Shown: positions 1 through 8,454, counted from the first letter of the stretch. The stretch: DNA of 39,187 nucleotides from an uncultured Oscillospiraceae bacterium (GCA_900543555.1 UQRL01000024.1:1-39187), one strand, 5' to 3'. A program made the numbers and translations. The notes: generated by a model not told the origin, from the letters alone.

Positions 1-387
1 CACCGGGTGGTGCTGGGCTCCATCGAGCGGTTCATCGGCGTCATCACCGAGCACTTCGCGGGCAAGTTCCCCCTGTGGCTCAGCCCTGTCCAGGCGGTGG
101 TGCTGCCCATCTCCGAGCGCCATCACGAGTATGCCCAGAAGCTCCAGAAGGAGCTGGAGGAGGCCGGCTTCCGCGTGGAGTGCGACCTGCGCAACGAGAA
201 GATCGGCTATAAGATCCGGGAGGCCCGGCTGCAGCGCACCCCCTACATGCTGGTGGTGGGCGACCAAGAGGCGGAGAGCGGCACCATTTCCGTGCGCCAC
301 CGCGCCGACGGCGACCTGGGCTCTATGGGCCTGGAGTCTTTCGTGGAAAAGATGCGCCAGGAAGTGGCGAGCAAAGAGATCAAGTAA
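1..387 (+). CDS. thrS: Threonyl-tRNA synthetase, C-terminal part (partial at window start)
   Basis: The reading frame is open from base 1 and ends with TAA at 385-387, leaving the last 128 residues. It begins inside the class II synthetase catalytic core (HRVVLGSIERFIG, motif 3 region, whose arginine binds ATP). It then runs through the P.WL.P.Q linker into the alpha/beta anticodon-binding domain (VVLPIS..H..YA, then RVE.D.RNEKIGYKIREA and PYMLVVGD). These are typical ThrRS C-terminal sequences. The enzyme charges tRNA-Thr in the cytoplasm. The N-terminal TGS, editing and most of the catalytic domain lie outside the window, so promoter and any T-box control cannot be judged. A strong hairpin terminator follows 34 bases after the stop. 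Confidence 0.97.
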   Translation, partial: HRVVLGSIERFIGVITEHFAGKFPLWLSPVQAVVLPISERHHEYAQKLQKELEEAGFRVECDLRNEKIGYKIREARLQRTPYMLVVGDQEAESGTISVRHRADGDLGSMGLESFVEKMRQEVASKEIK

Positions 388-420
388 ACCAGGGGATCAT
401 CTCTCCCTGTGAATATGCAG

Positions 421-457
421 AAAAGGACGGCCAAGAGCTCTCTTGACCGTCCTTTTT
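421..457. terminator. Bidirectional rho-independent terminator between thrS and the esterase gene
   Basis: A near-perfect inverted repeat of about 17 bp per arm (AAAAGGACGGCCAAGAG against CTCTTGACCGTCCTTTT, one mismatch) is flanked by A and T runs on its two sides. It lies 34 bases past the thrS stop on the plus strand and 29 bases past the esterase stop on the minus strand, so it can end both convergent transcripts. Confidence 0.9.
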
Positions 458-485
458 GACTTTGCTATGAAAGGGGCCCGGAGGC

Positions 486-1790
486 TTACGCCTTCATCCC
501 CACTTGTTCCGCCAGAACCATGGGCTGGGTGTTTTCCCCGGTGTAGGCCTTCCACTCCGGCAGGCCGGGGCCGTTGGGGTCGCCGGTCTTGACGAAGTTG
601 GCCCAGTAGCTGGACATGGTCTTGGAAAGCTCCCAGTCGCAGTCCTCCCAGGGGCGCCAGCAGCGGTTCATGGTCTCGAACTCGTACCACAGCTCGCAGG
701 AGTGGAACGCCCCTGCGCTGTCTCCGGGCAGCTTCCGGTCGAAATAGTAGAACCAGCCGGGCGTTCTTCCCAGCTTCAGCAGGTTTTCACACCAGCGGGC
801 GCCGCTTTCCTGGAGCAGCTTCCCGTCGCCGATGTCGTTGCCCGTGGAGCCGATCATGTACGGGATGTCATGGATGGCCCCGGCCTCTGCCAGGGCGTCG
901 GTGGTGGCAGGCAGCAGCCAGCCGTCCACATGGGGGCGCCAGCTGAGGTCCTGGCCCTGCACGGCGTAGGCGGCGTCCCGCAGCTGTCCGGCGGGAACGG
1001 CCCGAAGCTCCTCTATGGTGGAGACTCCCAGGTGCTCCATAAGTTTCTGGGAGGTCTGGGTGATCTCCTCTTTGGTGGGGCACTTCTTCATGGCGTACAG
1101 GCCGCCGCCGCTTTGCAGGATGGCCCCCCGGAGCATGCCTTTGGTCAGGGGGGAGGAGATGATGGTCTGCACGCTCATGCAGCCGGCGGACTGGCCGGCA
1201 ATGGTCACCTTGTCCGGGTCGCCGCCAAAGGCAGCGATGTTCTCACGCACCCACTTCAGGGCGAAAAGCTGGTCTAAAATGCCGTAGTTTCCGGAGACAT
1301 GCTCTGGGGTCTCGGCTTCCAGGTCCGGGTGGGCGAAAAAGCCGAACACGTTCACCCGGTAGTTGACCGTCACCAGGATGACGCCTTTGCGGGCCATGCC
1401 CTCGCCGTCGAACTCCTTTTCGCTGCCGCAGCCGTGCATAAAGGCCCCGCCATGGATCCAGAACAGCACGGGCAGCTTGCTGCCGGGCTGGGCGTCCGCA
1501 GGGGTCCACACGTTCAGGTACAGGCAGTCCTCGTCCTCCGGGGGGACCATCTCGTCATAGAACTCCTTGCTGTAAAAGTCCATGGCGGTCAGGTCGCACT
1601 GGGGGCACCGGGGGGAGAATTGGGTGCAGTCCCGCGGGCCTTCCCAGGGCTCGTGCTCCTGGGGGCGGGCAAAGCGGAGGCTTCCCACCGGGGGCTGGGC
1701 ATAGGGCACGCCCCGGAAGATCAGGGCCTTCCCGTCCTGGCTCAGGGTACCTTGCACGGCGCCCTGCTTTGTGGTGATAATGGGTTTCAT
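486..1790 (-). CDS. Type B carboxylesterase (alpha/beta hydrolase)
   Basis: This 434-residue protein belongs to the carboxylesterase/lipase type B family (cholinesterase-like alpha/beta hydrolases). Visible landmarks are FRGVPYAQPPVG (about 25-36), EDCLYLNVWTP (87-97), the oxyanion HGG (113-115), the nucleophile elbow GQSAG with Ser201, and GAFHSCELWYEF with the likely catalytic His363. The acid residue usually sits in a GxNxDEG segment. Here that region reads GSTGNDIGDG, so the acid is less certain. At 434 residues it is shorter than the usual 480-550 and has no signal peptide, so an intracellular esterase of unknown ester substrate is likely. The ATG at 1788-1790 is preceded by a strong AAGGAGGAG. 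The membrane-HIT gene lies 84 bases upstream on the same strand and no clear promoter separates them, so read-through from it is possible. Confidence 0.9.
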   Translation of the reverse strand: MKPIITTKQGAVQGTLSQDGKALIFRGVPYAQPPVGSLRFARPQEHEPWEGPRDCTQFSPRCPQCDLTAMDFYSKEFYDEMVPPEDEDCLYLNVWTPADAQPGSKLPVLFWIHGGAFMHGCGSEKEFDGEGMARKGVILVTVNYRVNVFGFFAHPDLEAETPEHVSGNYGILDQLFALKWVRENIAAFGGDPDKVTIAGQSAGCMSVQTIISSPLTKGMLRGAILQSGGGLYAMKKCPTKEEITQTSQKLMEHLGVSTIEELRAVPAGQLRDAAYAVQGQDLSWRPHVDGWLLPATTDALAEAGAIHDIPYMIGSTGNDIGDGKLLQESGARWCENLLKLGRTPGWFYYFDRKLPGDSAGAFHSCELWYEFETMNRCWRPWEDCDWELSKTMSSYWANFVKTGDPNGPGLPEWKAYTGENTQPMVLAEQVGMKA

Positions 1791-1874
1791 TGAAAAACTC
1801 CTCCTTCTTACAATTGTTTCTAGTTTCTATTCTGATGGGAATGTGAGAATCCAGACGATAGGGGGAAGCCGTGG

Positions 1875-3203
1875 TCAGGGGTTTTCCGGCTGCGCGATCC
1901 GCAGGCGCTGGGCCACCTCTTGCAGGTCGTGATGGTCCTTGCCCAAGCGGGGCCAGGCGTTCAAGCCGTCCCCCTGCTTCCGGGGAAGGATGTGGAAGTG
2001 CAGGTGGGGCACGCTCTGCTGGGCGGTCTTCCCGCTGGCGCTGAGGATATTCACCCCGTCATAGCCGCAGTCCTTCACATAGTGCTCAGAGACCAGCCGC
2101 ACAGTGCCCGCCAATTGCAGGGCGATCTCCTCCGGGCAGTGGTCGATGGTCTCCACATGGACCTTGGGGATGACCAGGGTGTGGCCCTCCACGTCCCCGG
2201 CGGTGTCCAAAAAGGCCAGGGAGTACTCGTCCTCGTAAATTCTGTAACAGGGCGCCTCCCCCTGCGCAATGCGGCAGAAGGGGCAGTGCTGGCTGGATGG
2301 GTGGGAGGCCCCCGTGCCCTCTCCCTCGCCTAAGGGGATGGGTTCCAGCAGGCCGGGTTCCTCCGAGGGGGGCGGCAGTTCGTCCACTTTCAGCCGGGGA
2401 ATGAATTTTTTGGCAAACCAGCCCTTCCCCCGGCCCATGATATACAGCGCGCCTATCACCGAGAAAATCACCGCGCCCACAAAGTTCACCAGCAGGTCCT
2501 TCATGGTGTCGTGCAGGCCGATGTCTAAATAGCCGGGCCAAGCCTCTCCGTTGACCACCACGCTGTCCACGATCACCTGCTGGGCCACATTGCGGCCTTC
2601 GGGGTTCAGGCTGACCGAGTAGATGGTGTTGATCCAGGTGTCCTTCTGCATGTCCGTGTGGAAGAACAAGTCCATGCCGTACTCGAAGAACTCCCACACC
2701 ACCCCCACGGTCATGGAGAAGCAAAAGGCCACCAAAGCCACAAAAGCGGGGGAAAGCCGCACCTTGAATTTCCGGCTGCGGTTTAAAATATCCACCATGG
2801 CAATGCCAATGGCGGCCATCAGGAAACCATTCATGGTGTGAAGCATGGTGTCCCAGAAGGGGAACATCAGGTAATACTCTTGGGTCTCTCCCAAGATCTC
2901 CGCGGAGAAAATGAACAGCAGGATGATAATTTCCAGGGTGTTTGGCACATCAATATGCAGCCGGTGCTCCACAAAGGTGGGGATCATAAACAGAACCAGG
3001 GTCAGCCCGCATAGGAACACATTGTAGTAGTCACCCTTGAGGGCTTCCAGCACCAGCACCAACAGCACTAAGGCCCGCAGCACTACATAAGTGGTGAACA
3101 GCAGGGGATGGCTGCGCACATCCTGCTTGGCCTGGGCCCGGACCTCCCGGGCCCGCTGGCGGCGCTGCTCCCGGGTGGGCTTGGGATGGGTGGTCTTTTT
3201 CAT
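1875..3203 (-). CDS. Multi-pass membrane protein fused to a C-terminal HIT-family domain
   Basis: One uninterrupted frame encodes 442 residues. The N-terminus is basic (residues 1-30, Arg/Lys/Gln-rich). It is followed by about six hydrophobic helices (roughly 34-55, 59-79, 88-106, 118-140, 151-173, 236-256) with FWDTMLHTMNGF, WEFFEYGMD and DTMKDLLVNFVG, resembling the DUF2238/YjdF-like membrane group. A Pro/Glu-rich linker (about 270-305) leads to a HIT domain with CPFC (307-310) and the histidine triad HLHFH (400-404). HIT proteins of the Hint type hydrolyse nucleoside phosphoramidates or dinucleotides. The ATG at 3201-3203 is chosen because GAGGA lies 6 bases upstream and a longer in-frame TTG start would fall inside the promoter. 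No start codon with a ribosome site lies between the two parts. The membrane family call is tentative; the HIT call is firm. Confidence 0.85.
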   Translation of the reverse strand: MKKTTHPKPTREQRRQRAREVRAQAKQDVRSHPLLFTTYVVLRALVLLVLVLEALKGDYYNVFLCGLTLVLFMIPTFVEHRLHIDVPNTLEIIILLFIFSAEILGETQEYYLMFPFWDTMLHTMNGFLMAAIGIAMVDILNRSRKFKVRLSPAFVALVAFCFSMTVGVVWEFFEYGMDLFFHTDMQKDTWINTIYSVSLNPEGRNVAQQVIVDSVVVNGEAWPGYLDIGLHDTMKDLLVNFVGAVIFSVIGALYIMGRGKGWFAKKFIPRLKVDELPPPSEEPGLLEPIPLGEGEGTGASHPSSQHCPFCRIAQGEAPCYRIYEDEYSLAFLDTAGDVEGHTLVIPKVHVETIDHCPEEIALQLAGTVRLVSEHYVKDCGYDGVNILSASGKTAQQSVPHLHFHILPRKQGDGLNAWPRLGKDHHDLQEVAQRLRIAQPENP

Positions 3204-3255
3204 AGCATTCCTCGATTCCAAAAAAGTGTAGATGGGTTTTTGACGGTTTTTTAGT

Positions 3256-3282
3256 ATTATATCATATTTTTTCAAAAGTCAA
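3256..3282 (-). promoter_or_regulatory. SigA-type promoter of the membrane-HIT gene
   Basis: Read on the minus strand: TTGACT, 15 bases, then TATAAT preceded by TGA (an extended -10, TGnTATAAT). The expected start of transcription near 3249 gives a leader of about 45 bases before the ATG at 3203. The spacer is shorter than the ideal 17, which the extended -10 could offset. Confidence 0.75.
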
Positions 3283-3342
3283 CAGGGAATTGCGCCGACC
3301 GCCTCCCCTTTGCACCCAGGCCACCCTGCCCCGAGGAAACAA

Positions 3343-3369
3343 AAAAGAGCGCCGGGAAAGCGCTCTTTT
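3343..3369 (-). terminator. Rho-independent terminator after the GNAT gene
   Basis: On the minus strand AAAGAGCGC, a 7-base loop, then GCGCTCTTT continuing into a run of six T. It lies 9 bases past the GNAT stop codon and ends the UPF0237-UPF0210-GNAT transcript just before the membrane-HIT promoter. Confidence 0.88.
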
Positions 3370-3377
3370 ACGTGGTT

Positions 3378-3950
3378 CTATGTCTCGTTCTGTTTGACAG
3401 CCTTCCACTCCTCCTCCAGCAGGGCCATGAGGATGTCGTCCCCATAGGCGCCGGTGGCGCTGTCCACCACAGCGTCCCGCCGGACGCCCTCCCGCCGGAA
3501 CCCGGCCTTGCGGTAGCACCGCTCTGCCCGGGGGTTGAAGGAGAACACGTCCAGCTCCAGGCGGTGGAGCTTTAGCTCCGCAAAGGCGAAGTCCCGGGTA
3601 GCCCGCACTGCCCAGGTGCCCAATCCCTTGCCCCGCAGCCCCGGCTGGAAGATGGCCATGCGGAAATTGGCGCTGCGCAGCTGGGTATCAATGTCAGTGA
3701 GGGCTGTTTCCCCCACAATGCGGCCTTCGGGAGAGAGAAGGAGAAACAGGTGCCTGTCCCCGGATTCCACCGCGTGGAGAAAAAACTGGGTGACCTCTTC
3801 CCGGGTGAAGGCTGTTTTGCAGCCGGTCAGCCGGGCCGCCTCTCCATCCAAGGGGCAGTAGTTTTGAGAATAGTAGGCTTCCGCGTCCTCCTGTTTCCCA
3901 GACCGCAGGAGAAAGCCGTCCTCCCGGTGCCAGCTCTTTTCGCGCTTCAT
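3378..3950 (-). CDS. GNAT family N-acetyltransferase, RimJ/RimL-like
   Basis: The 190-residue product has the single GNAT fold of the Acetyltransf_3/RimJ-RimL-like group. The acetyl-CoA pyrophosphate loop is QPGLRGKGLGT (about 101-111), and the C-terminal GNAT motif is RLELDVFSFNPRAERCYRKAGF, ending FRREGVRRD. It should transfer acetyl from acetyl-CoA to an amine (protein N-terminus or small molecule); the substrate cannot be read from the sequence. The start is ATG with GGAGGAACCT immediately upstream. It lies 34 bases after the UPF0210 stop with no promoter in between and ends at a terminator, so it is the last gene of that operon. Confidence 0.88.
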   Translation of the reverse strand: MKREKSWHREDGFLLRSGKQEDAEAYYSQNYCPLDGEAARLTGCKTAFTREEVTQFFLHAVESGDRHLFLLLSPEGRIVGETALTDIDTQLRSANFRMAIFQPGLRGKGLGTWAVRATRDFAFAELKLHRLELDVFSFNPRAERCYRKAGFRREGVRRDAVVDSATGAYGDDILMALLEEEWKAVKQNET

Positions 3951-3984
3951 AGGTTCCTCCCTGGCTGGCCAAGGACAGGCCGCC

Positions 3985-5343
3985 TCAGTTTTTCAAGCTC
4001 TGAAGGGGCGCGGGGATTTTCCCGCCCCGGTGGATAAATTCCGCCGGGCTGGCGGGGTTCACGGCCATGATGGGCCCCTTGCCCAGCAGGCCGCCGAAGT
4101 CCAGCTCCTCCCCGGCTTTTTTGCCCACCGCCGGGATGACCCGCACGGCGGTGGTCTTGGAGTTGACCATGCCGATGGCCATTTCGTCGGCGATGATGCC
4201 GGAGATGATTTCGGCGCTGGTGTCTCCGGGAATGGCGATCATGTCCAGGCCCACGCTGCACACGGCGGTCATGGCCTCCAGCTTGGTCAGCGTCAGGCAG
4301 CCGGAGCGGGCGGCCTCAATCATGCCGGCGTCCTCGGTGACGGGGATAAAGGCGCCGGAAAGCCCGCCCACGCTGGAGCTGGCCATGACGCCGCCCTTCT
4401 TCACCGCGTCGTTTAAAAGGGCCAAAGCGGCGGTGGTGCCGTGGGCGCCGCACTGCTCCAGGCCCATGCCCTCCAAAATGTAGGCCACGCTGTCGCCGAT
4501 GGCCGGGGTGGGGGCTAAGGACAGATCCACAATACCGAAGGGCACGCACAGGCGGCGGCTGGCCTCTTGGGCCACCAACTGGCCCATGCGGGTGATTTTA
4601 AAGGCAGTGCGCTTGATGAGCTCGGCAATCTCGGTGAGGCTCTTGCCCTCGCCGTGCTTTTTGATGGCGGCCCGCACCACGCCGGGGCCGGAGACGCCCA
4701 CGTTGATGACGCAGTCCGGCTCGCCGGGGCCGTGGAAGGCGCCGGCCATAAAGGGGTTGTCCTCGGGGGCGTTGCAGAACACCACCAGCTTGGCCGCGCC
4801 GATGCACTCCCGGTCGGCGGTGCGCTGGGCGGTCTCCCGGATGATGCGGCCCATCTTCTCCACGGCGTCCATGTTGATGCCAGCCTTGGTGGTGCCCACG
4901 TTCACAGAGGAGCACACCAGCTCTGTCTCGTCCAATGCCTGGGGGATGCTTTCAATCAAAGCGTAGTCCCCGGGGCCAAAGCCCTTGTGCACCAAAGCGG
5001 AGTACCCGCCGATGAAGTTTACCCCAACAGTATGGGCGGCCTTGTCCAGCGCCTTGGCAAAGTGGATGGGGGAGGCGGTGGGGCAGGCCCCCGCCACCAT
5101 AGCGATGGGGGTGACGGAGATGCGCTTGTTGATAATGGGGATGCCGTACTGCCGGGAGATGTCCTCGCCGGTCTTCACCAGGTGCTGGGCATAGCGGCAG
5201 ATCTTGTCATAGACCTTTTGGCTGGCCTTGTGCACATCGGGGCCGATGCAGTCCAGCAGGGAGATGCCCATGGTGATGGTGCGCACGTCCAGGTCCTCGT
5301 TGTCGATCATATTGATGGTCTCTAGGATTTCGTTGGTATTCAA
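3985..5343 (-). CDS. UPF0210 (DUF711, PFL-like fold) family protein
   Basis: A full-length UPF0210 protein of 452 residues, a family of unknown function. It is recognised by the opening [25 protein letters not shown], the central [15 protein letters not shown], the [11 protein letters not shown] segment, and the repeated glycine-rich stretches ([60 protein letters not shown]). The start is taken as TTG at 5341-5343, giving the usual family N-terminus, with AGGAAG about 9 bases upstream. The preceding gene encodes its usual partner, the UPF0237 ACT protein, 89 bases away, with GNAT following. The linkage suggests that the ACT protein senses a ligand for, or regulates, the UPF0210 protein; that is inference. 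Confidence 0.93.
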   Translation of the reverse strand: MNTNEILETINMIDNEDLDVRTITMGISLLDCIGPDVHKASQKVYDKICRYAQHLVKTGEDISRQYGIPIINKRISVTPIAMVAGACPTASPIHFAKALDKAAHTVGVNFIGGYSALVHKGFGPGDYALIESIPQALDETELVCSSVNVGTTKAGINMDAVEKMGRIIRETAQRTADRECIGAAKLVVFCNAPEDNPFMAGAFHGPGEPDCVINVGVSGPGVVRAAIKKHGEGKSLTEIAELIKRTAFKITRMGQLVAQEASRRLCVPFGIVDLSLAPTPAIGDSVAYILEGMGLEQCGAHGTTAALALLNDAVKKGGVMASSSVGGLSGAFIPVTEDAGMIEAARSGCLTLTKLEAMTAVCSVGLDMIAIPGDTSAEIISGIIADEMAIGMVNSKTTAVRVIPAVGKKAGEELDFGGLLGKGPIMAVNPASPAEFIHRGGKIPAPLQSLKN

Positions 5344-5384
5344 AAGCAGTCTTCCTTTCCAAGAGTGATGGCAAAAGCAGCGGG

Positions 5385-5420
5385 GGAGGAAACCGGGCCC
5401 TTTGCCCGCGCCCTTCCTCC
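5385..5420 (-). other. Imperfect hairpin in the UPF0237-UPF0210 spacer
   Basis: GGAGGAA and TTCCTCC are complementary arms enclosing a GGGC/GCCC inner pairing, within the 89-base spacer between two genes that seem co-transcribed. No T run follows on the minus strand, so it does not look like a terminator. It may act in RNA processing or stability. Confidence 0.4.
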
Positions 5421-5432
5421 GGCACAGCCGGG

Positions 5433-5714
5433 TCAGATCCGGTGCATGGAGTTGAAAATGTCCTCGTGCATCACATGGATCTTCAAGTTGTTCTCCTGGC
5501 CCAGCTGGTCAAACTCGTCGGCCAGGCCAGCCACTTCTGTTGTGGCGTGGGTGATGTCCACCAGCATCACCATGACAAACATGTCCTGCAAAATGGACTG
5601 GGTCACCTCCAGCACATTCACGCCCTTCTCCGCGCAGATGCCGGAAACCTTTGCCAAAATACCCACCATATCTTTGCCGATCACTGTGATGACCGCCTTT
5701 TCTGTCCGTTCCAT
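5433..5714 (-). CDS. UPF0237 ACT-domain protein
   Basis: A small protein of 93 residues consisting almost entirely of one ACT domain, matching the UPF0237 family. It opens [37 protein letters not shown], the classic ACT beta-alpha-beta ligand fold with the GxDxxGI turn, and ends [10 protein letters not shown] as is usual for the family. ACT domains bind amino acids or other small ligands, but the ligand of this family is not established. The start is ATG with AAGGAAGGG upstream. It is the first gene after the promoter at 5757-5785 and is followed by its usual partner UPF0210. It is probably a regulatory partner of that protein (inference). Confidence 0.93.
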   Translation of the reverse strand: MERTEKAVITVIGKDMVGILAKVSGICAEKGVNVLEVTQSILQDMFVMVMLVDITHATTEVAGLADEFDQLGQENNLKIHVMHEDIFNSMHRI

Positions 5715-5756
5715 TGCATACCCTTCCTTTCTCCAGTGCGTACGTCTTTGTGGTAA

Positions 5757-5785
5757 ATTATGGCCTATCTCGCCTGTTCTGTCAA
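5757..5785 (-). promoter_or_regulatory. SigA-type promoter of the UPF0237-UPF0210-GNAT operon
   Basis: On the minus strand a perfect TTGACA, a 17-base spacer and CATAAT (one change from TATAAT). Transcription should start near 5750, about 36 bases before the UPF0237 start codon. Confidence 0.85.
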
Positions 5786-5915
5786 GCGTGGAATGGCCGT
5801 GGGGCTGTTTTTCTCCTTTTGCCTTTCCTTTTCCGCGGTTTTGTGGTAAGATACCCTAAGACGCCTCTGGCGGCCTTGCGGCGGCTTTGGGGCGGGAAAG
5901 GAAGTGCTTCCGGCA

Positions 5916-6731
5916 TTGAAATACCGCTTTGCTTGCGACTGTCATAACCACTCGCGCTGTTCGTTCGACGGCAGCGACTCTGTTCTGGAGATGCGCCGGC
6001 GCGCCCAGGAGCTGGGCCTGTGGGCCCACACTCTCACCGATCACTGCGAGTGTCAGAATTTTCCCGACCGCTACCGTCCCCGGGTGGAGATGGCCTTTGC
6101 GGAGATGAGCCTGCAGGTGCCCCAGGGGGGGCGCACCCGCTTTTACAAGGGCATCGAGCTGGGCCAGCCCAACCAGGACCCGGATTCGGCAGCCCTGGCC
6201 CTTGAGGGCCGCGACTACGATTTTGTCATTGGCTCCATTCACAACATCCGGGGTTACGAGGACTTTTTCTATTTGGATTATTCCCAGGTGGAGCCCGGCT
6301 TTATCGACGCCCTGCTGACCACCTATTGGGAGGAGGAGCGGGAGGTCATCGCCTGGGGGCAGTTTGACGCCTTGGGCCATCTTACCTACCCCCTCCGCTA
6401 TATCGAGGGGGACCACGGTATCCCGGTGGACCTCTCCAAGCATCAAGAGGCCATCGACGGCATTTTCCGGGCGCTGATTGATTCGGGCAAGGCGCTGGAG
6501 GTGAACACCTCGGGCCTGCGCCAGAAGATTGGCCGGGCTTTGCCGGACCTGCCCCTGGTGCGCCGTTACCGGGAGCTGGGGGGCGAGCTGGTCACCCTGG
6601 GCTCGGACGCCCATTGCGCGGAAGACCTGGGCAAGGGCATTGAAGCGGGCATGGACCTGCTGCGGGAGGCGGGATTCCGCCGCTTTGCCGTGTATGAGCA
6701 GCACAAGCCCATTTTGCTGCCGCTGCAGTAA
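5916..6731 (+). CDS. hisK: Histidinol-phosphatase, PHP family
   Basis: A PHP-superfamily metallophosphatase of the HisK type (HisJ in B. subtilis), which removes phosphate from L-histidinol phosphate in histidine synthesis. Likely metal ligands are DCHNH (His10, His12), TDH (His43), GIELGQ (Glu81), GSIHN (His109) and the C-terminal GSDAH. Length is 271 residues from TTG 5916, within the usual 260-275. An in-frame GTG at 5904 would have its ribosome site (GGAAAGGAA) directly abutting it, so the TTG, which gives MKYRFACDCHNH, is preferred although its spacing is long (about 11). No other his gene is visible nearby. PHP proteins have varied substrates, so the substrate is probable rather than proven. 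Confidence 0.85.
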   Translation: MKYRFACDCHNHSRCSFDGSDSVLEMRRRAQELGLWAHTLTDHCECQNFPDRYRPRVEMAFAEMSLQVPQGGRTRFYKGIELGQPNQDPDSAALALEGRDYDFVIGSIHNIRGYEDFFYLDYSQVEPGFIDALLTTYWEEEREVIAWGQFDALGHLTYPLRYIEGDHGIPVDLSKHQEAIDGIFRALIDSGKALEVNTSGLRQKIGRALPDLPLVRRYRELGGELVTLGSDAHCAEDLGKGIEAGMDLLREAGFRRFAVYEQHKPILLPLQ

Positions 6732-6794
6732 TTGGGGGCTTTCATGGTTGGATAGGATCGTATAGGACCGAAATCGTGCAAAGGAGGAACTTAT

Positions 6795-7289
6795 ATGGCA
6801 ATGGAACATCTTTTGGAGATCTTGCAGGACCAGGCCACCCTCACCACCTCGCAGCTGGCGGCAATGCTGGGCGAGAAGGAAGAGGACGTGGTCAAGGCCA
6901 TCAAAAAGTATGAGAAGGAGGGCGTGATCAAGGGATATCACGCGCTCATCAACTGGGAGCGCACCGAGGTGCCCCAGGCCACCGCCCTCATCGAGCTGCG
7001 GGTTTCCCCCCAGAAGGACACCGGCTTTGACGAGATTGCCGGCCGGGTGATGAATTTCCCCGAGGTGGAGAGCGTCTACCTCATGTCCGGCGGCTATGAC
7101 CTGGCTGTCACGGTCACGGGCAAAACCATGTCGGACATCGCTCTGTTTGTCTCCAAGCGGCTGGCCACCATTGATGGGGTGCTTTCCACCGCCACCCACT
7201 TTGTGCTGACAAAATACAAGGACGGCGGCGTGGTGTTCGCCAGCGACTATGAAGAAATTGACGAGAGAGGGAGCAACCTTTGTGATTGA
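6795..7289 (+). CDS. Lrp/AsnC family transcriptional regulator
   Basis: A 164-residue Lrp/AsnC regulator: an N-terminal winged helix-turn-helix (about 5-50, LLEILQDQATLTTSQLA then VVKAIKKYEKEGVIKGY) and a C-terminal RAM ligand-sensing domain (about 62-150, ATALIELRV, VESVYLMSGGYDL, LTKYKDGG). Such proteins usually bind an amino acid and control its metabolism. ATG at 6795 is preceded by AAGGAGG. Its last codons overlap the start of the aminotransferase gene by 8 bases, a pairing common in Clostridia, so the aminotransferase is its likely target and the regulator may act on its own promoter. No promoter in the 63 bases upstream is convincing. Confidence 0.93.
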   Translation: MAMEHLLEILQDQATLTTSQLAAMLGEKEEDVVKAIKKYEKEGVIKGYHALINWERTEVPQATALIELRVSPQKDTGFDEIAGRVMNFPEVESVYLMSGGYDLAVTVTGKTMSDIALFVSKRLATIDGVLSTATHFVLTKYKDGGVVFASDYEEIDERGSNLCD

Positions 7290-8454
7290 TTATGATTCTT
7301 TGGTAAACCGCACGGTCCGCCAGATCAAGCCCTCCGGCATCCGGAAATTTTTCGACATCGCCAACGAGATGGACGACGTGATCTCCCTTTCCGTGGGAGA
7401 GCCGGATTTCCACACCCCCTGGCACATTCGGGAGGCGGGCATCGAGAGCCTGGAAAAGGGGCGCACCAGCTACACCCCCAACCGGGGCTTCCTCAAGCTG
7501 CGGGCGGAGATCTCCAATTATTTGGAGCGCCATTACAATGTGAAATACGACCCCCAGAGCGAAGTGCTGGTCACCGTGGGGGGCAGCGAGGCCATCGACC
7601 TGTGCGTGCGCACGCTGATCGAGCCCGGGGATGAGGTCCTCATCCCCGAGCCCAGCTTTGTCTGTTACGTCCCCATCACGGAAATGGCGGGGGGCGTGCC
7701 CGTCATCATTGAGACCAAGCCGGAAAACAAGTTCCGCCTGACGGCGGAGGAGCTGGAGGAGAAGATTACAGATAAGACCAAGCTCCTCATCATGCCCTAT
7801 CCCAACAACCCCACGGGGGCTGTCATGCGCCGCAGCGACCTGGAGGCCGTGGCCCAGGTGGTGGAGCGCCACAACCTGATGGTGCTCTCCGACGAGATCT
7901 ACGCCTCCCTCACCTATGGGGGGGAAAAGCACACCGCCTTTTCGGCCATTCCCGGCATGCAGGAGCGCACCATTTTGGTCAACGGGTTTTCCAAGTCCCA
8001 CTCCATGACGGGCTGGCGCATGGGCTACGCCGCCGGACCCAAGGAGATTATCTCCCTGATGACCAAGCTGCACCAGTTCGCCATTATGAGCGCCCCCACC
8101 ATGAGCCAGTACGCCGCCATTGAGGCCATGAAGAATGGCGATGACGACATTGAGTACATGCGCCAGCAGTATGACATGCGGCGCCGGTTGATTGTGGACG
8201 GCCTGAATAAGATGGGCTTGAAGTGCTTTGAGCCCGAGGGCGCTTTCTATGTGTTCCCCTCGGTGAAGAGCACAGGGCTGACCTCTATGGAATTCTGCGA
8301 GCGGCTCATCCACTCCAAGCGGGTGGCGGTGGTGCCCGGGGATGCCTTCGGCGCCTGCGGCGAGGGCTTCGTGCGCATTTCCTACTGCTACTCCACCCAG
8401 CACATCATCGAGGCCCTGGAGCGCATGGAAGCGTTCCTCAAGGAGCTGCAATGA
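7282..8454 (+). CDS. PLP-dependent aminotransferase, class I/II
   Basis: A fold-type I aminotransferase of 390 residues. Visible motifs are SVGEPDFHTPWHI near the N-terminus, YPNNPTGAV, SDEIYASLTY (aspartate to pyridine nitrogen), and VNGFSKSHSMTGWRMGY with the Schiff-base Lys238. The C-terminal FVRISYCYS contains the substrate-carboxylate arginine. It transfers amino groups between amino acids and 2-oxo acids; specificity (aspartate, aromatic, or alanine-type) is not resolved. GTG at 7282 is chosen because GGGAG sits 8 bases upstream. An ATG at 7249 inside the Lrp gene lacks a ribosome site. It overlaps the Lrp gene by 8 bases and the next gene by ATGA, so the three are probably coupled. It lacks typical HisC features, so a link to the nearby histidinol phosphatase is not claimed. 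Confidence 0.93.
   Translation: MIDYDSLVNRTVRQIKPSGIRKFFDIANEMDDVISLSVGEPDFHTPWHIREAGIESLEKGRTSYTPNRGFLKLRAEISNYLERHYNVKYDPQSEVLVTVGGSEAIDLCVRTLIEPGDEVLIPEPSFVCYVPITEMAGGVPVIIETKPENKFRLTAEELEEKITDKTKLLIMPYPNNPTGAVMRRSDLEAVAQVVERHNLMVLSDEIYASLTYGGEKHTAFSAIPGMQERTILVNGFSKSHSMTGWRMGYAAGPKEIISLMTKLHQFAIMSAPTMSQYAAIEAMKNGDDDIEYMRQQYDMRRRLIVDGLNKMGLKCFEPEGAFYVFPSVKSTGLTSMEFCERLIHSKRVAVVPGDAFGACGEGFVRISYCYSTQHIIEALERMEAFLKELQ

Noticed and set aside
504..1277. Plus-strand open frame opposite the carboxylesterase
   Set aside because: Antisense of a gene with a full alpha/beta hydrolase motif set. No ribosome site or family resemblance.
3204..3275. Longer N-terminus for the membrane-HIT protein starting at TTG 3275
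   Set aside because: The extra 24 codons run over the -10 element of its own promoter, and the internal ATG has a good ribosome site.
5916..8454. Histidine biosynthesis cluster (phosphatase plus HisC)
   Set aside because: The aminotransferase looks like a general class I/II enzyme coupled to an Lrp regulator, and no other his gene is present.
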